From assembly GCA_947165745.1 (NCBI GenBank), contig CAMVBO010000055.1, positions 1 to 8,369 of the forward strand: a DNA stretch of 8,369 bases. The letters are read 5' to 3'. The DNA comes from an uncultured Clostridia bacterium (GTDB lineage Bacteria > Bacillota_A > Clostridia > Christensenellales > Aristaeellaceae). The position numbers were made by a program, and so were the translations under genes. How positions within the stretch are numbered: the stretch's first letter is position 1; each line of letters starts with the position of its first letter. Below are positions 1 to 3,562 of the stretch, piece by piece. The notes under the pieces are model-generated. The model was not told where the DNA came from and did no database searches. It was given only the letters and a program-made list of their open reading frames with translations.

Positions 1-134
1 GCTTCTATGTGGGCGATGCGCTCACCGAAGCGGACATCGGCGCAAAGCTGGAGCACGGCGTGCTGAGCCTGAACATCCCCAAGAAGGATGAGAAGAAGCT
101 TCCCGAGAAAAAGGTCATCATGATCGAAGGATAA
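1..134 (+). CDS. Hsp20/alpha-crystallin small heat-shock protein, C-terminal fragment
   Basis: Only the last 43 residues and the TAA stop are inside the window; the gene enters from the left, with frame beginning at base 3. The visible protein starts FYVGDALTEADIGAKLEHGV and goes on with LSLNIPKK, a Lys/Glu-rich linker and VIMIEG. This is the end of the alpha-crystallin domain: the A-x-L-x-x-GVL-x-x-x-IPK signature of the last beta strands, followed by a short tail with a hydrophobic I-x-I-like motif (VIMI) that in this family docks onto neighbouring dimers in the oligomer. Members are ATP-independent cytoplasmic holdases that keep unfolded proteins soluble under stress. A terminator follows directly, so this is the last gene of its transcript. 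Regulation cannot be judged because the promoter lies outside. The family call rests on a short but characteristic segment. Confidence 0.85.
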   Translation, partial: FYVGDALTEADIGAKLEHGVLSLNIPKKDEKKLPEKKVIMIEG

Positions 135-151
135 AATTCCCGTCATACCTC

Positions 152-181
152 CCCCTGTCGGAGCAATCCGGCAGGGGTTTT
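152..181 (+). terminator. Intrinsic terminator of the hsp20 gene
   Basis: A 10-bp stem CCCCTGTCGG / CCGGCAGGGG (one T-G wobble), with a 6-nt loop, is followed by TTTT. It begins 17 bp after the hsp20 stop codon, as expected for a Rho-independent terminator. Confidence 0.85.
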
Positions 182-211
182 CCATTATAAACTGGAAAAC
201 GTCCTTTTTTG

Positions 212-248
212 CCTTCTCTCGCGGCTACCAGGCGAGAGGAGGTTTTTT
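212..248 (+). promoter_or_regulatory. Terminator-shaped hairpin carrying the Shine-Dalgarno site of the next gene
   Basis: An 11-bp stem pairs CCTTCTCTCGC (212-222) with GCGAGAGGAGG (232-242), with one T-G wobble and a 9-nt loop, followed by six T residues (243-248). By shape it is an intrinsic terminator. But the 3' arm contains AGGAGG at 237-242, the only good ribosome-binding site for the ATG at 251 (8-nt spacing). In an mRNA running through here the Shine-Dalgarno would be base-paired, so the element could act as an attenuator, a translational lock, or both. A plain back-up terminator for hsp20 read-through is the simpler alternative. Confidence 0.6.
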
Positions 249-250
249 CG

Positions 251-616
251 ATGACGGAGAAAGAGAAAAGAACGATCTTGGACATGCGGGCAGCGGGCAA
301 GCAGTACAAGGAGATTTCTGCAGAGCTGGGTATCGAGGTCTCTGCGCTGAAGGTGTTTGTACATCGGCAGAAACAGCCTGGTGTCCGGAAATGTGCCATG
401 TGTGGAAAACGGCTGCCCGATAAAGCCAGGGCAAGCCAGCGCTTCTGCTCTGTGAAATGCAAAAACGCATGGTGGAAAAAGCATCCCAACGAAGATGAGA
501 ATGACAAGCGGGTTGTTCGCGCCTGCGCATCTTGCGGGAAACAGTTCATTTCTTACAACCCGAATTCAAAATACTGTTCCAGAGATTGCTATTATGCCTC
601 AAAGCGAAAAGCGTGA
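251..616 (+). CDS. Small helix-turn-helix protein with two Cys4 zinc-knuckle-like modules
   Basis: The product is 121 residues and basic. Residues 1-42 (MTEKEKRTILDMRAAGKQYK then EISAELGIEVSALKVFVHRQ) read as a helix-turn-helix of the sigma-70 region 4 or resolvase type: a first helix, the A-G-x-x-Y-x-E-I-S-x-x-L-G-I turn, then a recognition helix. Two similar metal-binding modules follow: C48-x2-C51-x14-C66-x3-C70 and C92-x2-C95-x13-C109-x3-C113, both with G-K after the first CxxC, joined by an acidic linker. The layout suggests a DNA-binding regulator or an accessory protein of a mobile element; I know of such HTH plus Cys-knuckle proteins in Clostridia but cannot give a named function. ATG 251 is chosen because AGGAGG sits 8 nt upstream; a TTG at 209 in frame has no ribosome-binding site. 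It is monocistronic, flanked by terminator-like hairpins on both sides. Confidence 0.8.
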   Translation: MTEKEKRTILDMRAAGKQYKEISAELGIEVSALKVFVHRQKQPGVRKCAMCGKRLPDKARASQRFCSVKCKNAWWKKHPNEDENDKRVVRACASCGKQFISYNPNSKYCSRDCYYASKRKA

Positions 617-630
617 GCAACAACATCCCG

Positions 631-655
631 GCGGCGTAATGCCGCTTTTTTCTTT
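631..655 (+). terminator. Terminator of the HTH/zinc-knuckle gene
   Basis: A GC-only 5-bp stem GCGGC / GCCGC with loop GTAAT is followed by TTTTTTCTTT, starting 14 bp after the stop codon. The stem is short but all G-C and the T-tract is strong. Confidence 0.7.
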
Positions 656-690
656 GCCCGAATCTCCGCGCCTGGGGGAAAGGGCCAACA

Positions 691-804
691 ATAAAGAAAC
701 GGCAAAATCAATAAAGAAACGAAAAATCTTATAAAGAAACGCAAGGGGTAAAAAATGGAAAAAATGGCCACTAAAGAAACAGAACAAGGATTCCGTTTCT
801 TTAT
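691..804. repeat. 20-bp-phased array of ATAAAGAAAC with an inverted terminal copy
   Basis: The 10-mer ATAAAGAAAC occurs at 691-700, 711-720 and 731-740, and as CTAAAGAAAC at 771-780. The starts are exactly 20, 20 and 40 bp apart, so one phase (751-760) is degenerate. An exact reverse-complement copy, GTTTCTTTAT, lies at 795-804 and extends outward as CCGTTTCTTTATTGA, matching the flanks of copies 1 and 2 (CAATAAAGAAACGG). A partial copy, AGAAACGGCA, recurs at 859-868. Copies with identical cores but unrelated 10-bp spacers, set near two helical turns apart, look like binding sites for one face of the DNA (an iteron-like or operator array). Copy 4 and the inverted copy could also pair as a 9-bp RNA hairpin. 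The protein that binds is unknown. Confidence 0.75.
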
Positions 805-826
805 TGACCTCATTTTCAGTATTTGA
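755..826 (+). CDS. Possible 23-residue peptide ORF inside the repeat array (weak)
   Basis: An ATG at 755 opens a 23-codon frame ending in TGA at 824-826. The peptide begins MEKMATKETEQGFRFF and ends in a hydrophobic IDLIFSI. AAGGGG at 743-748, 6 nt upstream, is a plausible ribosome-binding site, and a TATAAA lies at 730-735, but I see no matching -35. The inverted ATAAAGAAAC copy falls within it. It may equally be chance: it is short, A-rich, and has no recognisable family. Confidence 0.2.
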   Translation: MEKMATKETEQGFRFFIDLIFSI

Positions 827-906
827 GCCCGTAAAAGATGCCTCTGAGTGCTTAATGCAGAAACGGCATCATCCGGAGAACGCCGTATTTACAGGGCTTT
901 ATGGGC
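805..906. other. Intergenic spacer, no gene seen
   Basis: The stretch between the repeat array and the tRNA terminator has no credible ORF with a ribosome-binding site. The only item noted is the partial repeat AGAAACGGCA at 859-868. It completes the gene-poor interval that runs from the HTH gene to the tRNA. Confidence 0.6.
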
Positions 907-948
907 AAAAAGTAACAACGCTGATTTCGTATCAAAATCAGCGTTGTT
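907..948 (-). terminator. Strong terminator of the tRNA-Ser gene
   Basis: On the minus strand a perfect 14-bp stem AACAACGCTGATTT / AAATCAGCGTTGTT encloses a 7-nt loop and is followed, after AC, by TTTTT (plus-strand A-run 907-911). It starts 4 nt after the tRNA CCA end. Confidence 0.9.
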
Positions 949-951
949 GGG

Positions 952-1040
952 TGGCGGAGGCGGTGGGATTCGAACCCACGAGGGCTTTCACCCTACCTGA
1001 TTTCGAGTCAGGGCCGTTATGACCACTTCGATACACCTCC
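952..1040 (-). tRNA. tRNA-Ser (anticodon CGA)
   Basis: Read on the minus strand, the 89-nt gene runs from GGAGGTG to an encoded CCA. The acceptor stem GGAGGTG / CGCCTCC closes with one T-G pair and discriminator G. The T arm is GTGGG-TTCGAAT-CCCAC. The anticodon stem CCTGA / TCAGG holds loop CTCGAAA, giving anticodon CGA (plus-strand TCG at 1003-1005), which reads the serine codon UCG. A long variable arm (TAGGGTGAAAGCCCTC region) confirms a class II tRNA. It is a single-gene transcript with its own promoter and terminator. The neighbouring window shows no repeat of its 3' end, so there is no sign of an integrated element using it as an attachment site. Confidence 0.97.
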
Positions 1041-1052
1041 ACGGCGGATACC

Positions 1053-1082
1053 ATTATAACCCACGGAGGGCGAAAATGTCAA
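1053..1082 (-). promoter_or_regulatory. Promoter of tRNA-Ser
   Basis: The minus strand carries a perfect TTGACA (plus 1077-1082) and a perfect TATAAT (plus 1053-1058) with an 18-bp spacer. Transcription would start about 6 nt before the mature tRNA 5' end. This is a full-consensus sigma-A promoter, as expected for stable RNA. Confidence 0.9.
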
Positions 1083-1133
1083 GGCGCGGGGCGGCAGGGG
1101 ATGGAATGTTTCGGAAAAATAACAGCGGCGGGG

Positions 1134-1162
1134 GCGACAAGAGCAGATTTATGCGTTATAAT
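1134..1162 (+). promoter_or_regulatory. Promoter of the PHP phosphatase / SDR-like unit
   Basis: A perfect -10 TATAAT at 1157-1162 has GCGACA (four of six matches to TTGACA) 17 bp upstream at 1134-1139. It lies 42 bp before the ATG at 1205 and diverges from the tRNA promoter. Confidence 0.7.
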
Positions 1163-1204
1163 AGGATAACAATAACGACTGACCTGCTGCGAGAGGTGAC
1201 GCAT

Positions 1205-2047
1205 ATGCGCGATTACGGCCTGGACGAGCACCCGTTTGTGAATTACCATACCCATACCTGGCGCTGCATGCACGCCCGGGGCACGGAGGAGGAATACGTG
1301 CGCACGGCGGTGCGGTCCGGCTTCAAGGTGCTGGGCTTTTCCGACCACACCCCCTGGCCCTACAAGAGCGGCTATGTGAGCCATATGCGCATGCGCCTGG
1401 ACCAGCTGGACGACTACCTGGACACCGTGCGCGGCCTGGGGGAGAAGTACGCGGGCGAGCTGCTGATCCCCGTGGGGCTGGAGTGCGAGGCCTTCCCGGA
1501 ATACATGGGATGGTTGAAGGACCTGAAGGCACAGAAGCTGGACTACCTGATCCTGGGCAATCACTATGACCTGACCGACGAGGGCGCGCACGACGTGTTC
1601 TCCGACGCCGGCGGCTTCTACTTTGGGCGCAGCACCCGGCCGGAACACGTGCGGCGCTATGGCGAGCGCACCATCGCGGGCATGGCCACGGGCCTGTTTG
1701 ACTACGTGGCCCACCCGGACCTTTTCTGCCACACCTACCGCCGGTTTGACGCGGACTGCGCCGCCGTGAGCCGTGACATCTGCCAGGCGGCGGTGGATTT
1801 GAACATCCCGCTGGAGTACAACCTGCTGGGCATTCAGTACCACGCCCGCATCGACGAATCGGGGCTGCTGGGCTATCCCTGCCGCCAGTTCTGGGAGATC
1901 GCGGCCCAGTACCCGGTGAAGGCCATCATCGGCTTTGACGCCCACGACGCGGAACACCTCCAGCGCACGGAGCTGTTCACCCAGGGGCTGGACTTCATGT
2001 GGGATCTGGGCATCGAGACGCTGCCGCACTTGCCGGGACTGTATTGA
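1205..2047 (+). CDS. PHP-family phosphatase, probable histidinol-phosphatase (HisJ/HisK type)
   Basis: The product is 280 residues, the usual length for this family. PHP metal-binding motifs appear in order: H15-T-H17 (NYHTHT), D47-H48 in GFSDHTPW, E93-C-E95 after IPVGL, N119-H120, H170-P-D172 and D245-A-H247. Together they form the trinuclear metal site of the PHP phosphoesterase barrel. The GFSDHTPWPY and LGNHY segments are typical of the histidinol-phosphatase subgroup, which hydrolyses L-histidinol phosphate to histidinol in histidine synthesis (EC 3.1.3.15). No other his gene is visible, so a different sugar or amino-alcohol phosphate remains possible. The start is ATG 1205 because GAGGTG lies 6 nt upstream and the promoter just before it; an in-frame upstream extension to 1019 would overlap the tRNA and is not credible. 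The SDR-like gene follows after 12 bp, so the two are probably cotranscribed. Confidence 0.85.
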   Translation: MRDYGLDEHPFVNYHTHTWRCMHARGTEEEYVRTAVRSGFKVLGFSDHTPWPYKSGYVSHMRMRLDQLDDYLDTVRGLGEKYAGELLIPVGLECEAFPEYMGWLKDLKAQKLDYLILGNHYDLTDEGAHDVFSDAGGFYFGRSTRPEHVRRYGERTIAGMATGLFDYVAHPDLFCHTYRRFDADCAAVSRDICQAAVDLNIPLEYNLLGIQYHARIDESGLLGYPCRQFWEIAAQYPVKAIIGFDAHDAEHLQRTELFTQGLDFMWDLGIETLPHLPGLY

Positions 2048-2059
2048 GAGGGCTCGGAT

Positions 2060-2521
2060 ATGGGAAAAACGGATTTGACGGGTCGGCGTGCGCTGGTCAT
2101 CGGCGCGGAGGACGGCCTGGGTCGGGCCGTCGCCCTGGCGCTGGCCGATGCCGGGATGAAGCTGGCGCTGGCGGGGCGCGAGGCGGCGGACCTGATGCGC
2201 ACGGCGGCGCTGACCGGGCGGCCGCTGGACATGCTGGTGCTGCCGGCGGATATTGCCAGGGAGCGGGATGCGGACAACATCATGCACATCATGGAGGGCC
2301 ACTTCAAGGGGCTGGACGCGCTGGTGTGCGCGCTGGACAGCGACGCGGCGCTGGCGCTGTGCCGGCGGGCGCTGCCGCTGCTGCAAACTTCCGACCACCC
2401 GGTGATCCTCTGCGCCGCTTCGGCGGCCGAGGGTCTCTCGAAGGCTGCCGAGGGTATGCGGGTGCAGAGCGTCGCTGACGGGGAGGATGCCCTGCGGAGC
2501 ATGAGGTATTCCATCCCATAG
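2060..2521 (+). CDS. Short, degenerate SDR-like Rossmann protein lacking the catalytic Tyr
   Basis: The 153-residue product begins with a clear short-chain dehydrogenase nucleotide-binding fold: ALVIGAEDGLGRAVALALAD with G15-x3-G19-x-G21, then LALAGR at 35-40 and a P-A-D64-I segment where SDRs contact adenine. The usual NNAG motif is replaced by C90-A-L-D. After a beta-5-like HPVILCAAS (113-121) the sequence jumps to EGLSKAAEGMRVQSVADG. This resembles YxxSKAA joined directly to the GIRVNSVAPG strand, so the catalytic Y-x-x-x-K appears as E124-x-x-x-K128 and the rest of the catalytic helix is missing. Classical SDRs are about 250 residues. Downstream frames contain no SDR sequence, so this is not a simple frameshift. 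GAGAGGG lies 7 nt before the ATG, 12 bp after the PHP gene. It may be a decaying gene or a catalytically inactive nucleotide-binding protein. Confidence 0.7.
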   Translation: MGKTDLTGRRALVIGAEDGLGRAVALALADAGMKLALAGREAADLMRTAALTGRPLDMLVLPADIARERDADNIMHIMEGHFKGLDALVCALDSDAALALCRRALPLLQTSDHPVILCAASAAEGLSKAAEGMRVQSVADGEDALRSMRYSIP

Positions 2522-2547
2522 GCTGCCGCGCGCCGCGGCCGGCTTGC

Positions 2548-2569
2548 GTGCGCCGCAGTTCCGGCGCAC
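2548..2569. repeat. 8-bp hairpin in the convergent gap
   Basis: GTGCGCCG (2548-2555) pairs perfectly with CGGCGCAC (2562-2569) around a 6-nt loop. No T-tract follows on either strand. It lies 27 bp after the SDR-like stop codon and is the first of three hairpins in this gap. Confidence 0.5.
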
Positions 2570-2602
2570 AGGAACCGCGTGTGCGATAATGAAAGATCAT
2601 AT

Positions 2603-2643
2603 AAGGAATTCCCGCGCCGCTGATTCAAGCGCGGGAATTCCTT
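2603..2643. repeat. 15-bp perfect inverted repeat, possible terminator
   Basis: AAGGAATTCCCGCGC (2603-2617) pairs without mismatch with its complement at 2629-2643 around an 11-nt loop. There is no U-tract on the plus strand; on the minus strand it is followed by ATATGATCTTTC. It sits between two convergent genes, where a bidirectional terminator would be expected. Confidence 0.6.
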
Positions 2644-2692
2644 GTCCACGCAAGAGAGGGCGCCATTTCGGCGCCCTCTCTTGCGTGGACAA
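2642..2692. repeat. 23-bp perfect inverted repeat, possible bidirectional terminator
   Basis: Bases 2642-2664 are exactly complementary to 2670-2692 around a 5-nt loop (ATTTC). The core is GAGAGGGCGCC / GGCGCCCTCTC. It shares two bases with the preceding 15-bp hairpin, so the two stand back to back. Neither strand has a following T-run, which is unusual for an intrinsic terminator. Its place between convergent genes still makes termination or 3'-end protection the likeliest role. Confidence 0.65.
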
Positions 2693-2751
2693 ACGTACGG
2701 AAATGGTCTGTCGGCACGGGTTTGCGCGCACCGTGTCGATCCGGGCTTCTG

Positions 2752-3294
2752 TCATTCCCCGAAATACCCCTTCGCCACGTGCGCGGCGTATTCTATGGTG
2801 CTCAAGTCCAGGGGCTTGAAGTCCCACACCAGGTTGGCGTCGCCCCGGCGGCGCTGGGTCTTCAGCAGCGGGTTTTTGTTCATAAGGGCCTCCAGCCAGC
2901 TGTTGCGCCCGGCCACCAGCGGCAGGCGCGCGTCCTCGCCGTTGGCGCGGTGGATGACGTATTCTACGCCCGTCTCGCCCTTCTTGCCGAAGCCGAATAT
3001 GCCGCCCATGCCCTCGGCCTTCACGTGGATCTGCTGCAGGGTGAAGTCCGGCGCGTCATAGCTTTCGCAGATGAACTCCTCGTCCGTGCCGAAGCCGGGG
3101 GAGACGATCAGCCAAAATCTGCCCTGGAACCGGCAGACCGCCGTAAAGCCGCCGTTTTCCAGCTGGGCAAACAACATCTTTTCCGGCGCGAAGCCTTCGC
3201 GCGCCAGCCGCTGGGCCAGCGCCACGCGCTTGTCCTCCAGCTTCTTCAGGTTTGCCTTGCGCTCGTATTCCTCCTGGCTGTTGAAAAGTCCCAT
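2752..3294 (-). CDS. Uncharacterised 180-residue protein
   Basis: I do not recognise a family. The product starts MGLFNSQEEYERKANLKKLE, a charged helical segment to about residue 35 that could form a coiled coil. The rest alternates hydrophobic and polar residues and reads as mostly beta strands (GFTAVCRFQGRFWLIVSPGF), with a glycine-rich GMGGIFGFGKKG near the middle and an aromatic end (YAAHVAKGYFGE). There is no signal peptide or membrane helix, so it is probably cytoplasmic. ATG 3294 is preferred over GTG 3300 because the GGGAGG site (plus 3302-3307) lies 7 nt from the ATG but only 1 nt from the GTG. A strong promoter sits 39 bp upstream. The gene is transcribed alone, divergent from the wall hydrolase and convergent with the SDR-like gene. 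Confidence 0.75.
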   Translation of the reverse strand: MGLFNSQEEYERKANLKKLEDKRVALAQRLAREGFAPEKMLFAQLENGGFTAVCRFQGRFWLIVSPGFGTDEEFICESYDAPDFTLQQIHVKAEGMGGIFGFGKKGETGVEYVIHRANGEDARLPLVAGRNSWLEALMNKNPLLKTQRRRGDANLVWDFKPLDLSTIEYAAHVAKGYFGE

Positions 3295-3333
3295 GGGCAC
3301 GCCTCCCGATTAAATCATGTCTGTATGATACAC

Positions 3334-3363
3334 ACTATAGCACAGCCGCCCGCCGCATGTCAA
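3334..3363 (-). promoter_or_regulatory. Promoter of the uncharacterised 180-residue gene
   Basis: On the minus strand TTGACA (plus 3358-3363) and TATAGT (plus 3334-3339) are spaced by 18 bp, with an extended -10 TG one base before TATAGT. The expected start is near 3327. Confidence 0.85.
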
Positions 3364-3562
3364 TTCGCCTCGCTTTCATATTTCGTAATTGTTGCAAACA
3401 TATTACAGACATAATTCAGACCTATTTTTTTTGAATTTCATTTTGGCAGGAGAAGGGCAGGGGGTGTCGAATTTTATAACCCACGGGCGATAGCTATGCC
3501 CATGCGAAAGTTGAGAAATACCGGGCCGGAAACCGCGGCCCTGGACCCCGAGGAGTAAAGCG
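3364..3562 (+). promoter_or_regulatory. Leader region of the NlpC/P60 gene, promoter not resolved
   Basis: This stretch contains a T8 run (3425-3432) and possible -10 hexamers CATAAT (3410-3415) and TATAAC (3475-3480), but no -35 at proper distance for either. Closer to the gene are two potential stems: GGGC / GCCC around GATAGCTAT (3485-3501), and CCGGGCCG (3521-3528) with CGGCCC(T)GG (3536-3544). GAGGAG at 3550-3555 is the ribosome-binding site. I looked for a cyclic-di-AMP (ydaO) riboswitch, which is frequent before such hydrolases, and did not find its conserved blocks. Confidence 0.4.

Noticed and set aside
691..804. CRISPR array
   Set aside because: The repeats are 10 bp with 10-bp spacers, far shorter than CRISPR units, and one copy is inverted; no cas gene is present.
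804..1022. A 72-residue plus-strand frame running into the tRNA
   Set aside because: It reads antisense through the tRNA terminator and most of tRNA-Ser and has no ribosome-binding site; such frames next to tRNAs are a common annotation artefact.
952..1040. tRNA-Ser as the attachment site of an integrated element
   Set aside because: No integrase gene and no repeated tRNA 3' end were found in the window.
1079..2569. A 496-residue minus-strand open frame opposite the PHP and SDR-like genes
   Set aside because: It is low-complexity, rich in Arg, His, Gln and Val, has no domain, overlaps two better-supported genes with proper ribosome-binding sites, and is typical of antisense frames in G+C-rich DNA.
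3433..3562. Cyclic-di-AMP (ydaO) or other riboswitch before the wall hydrolase
   Set aside because: The family is often found at this position, but the conserved blocks were not seen; only short ordinary stems are present.
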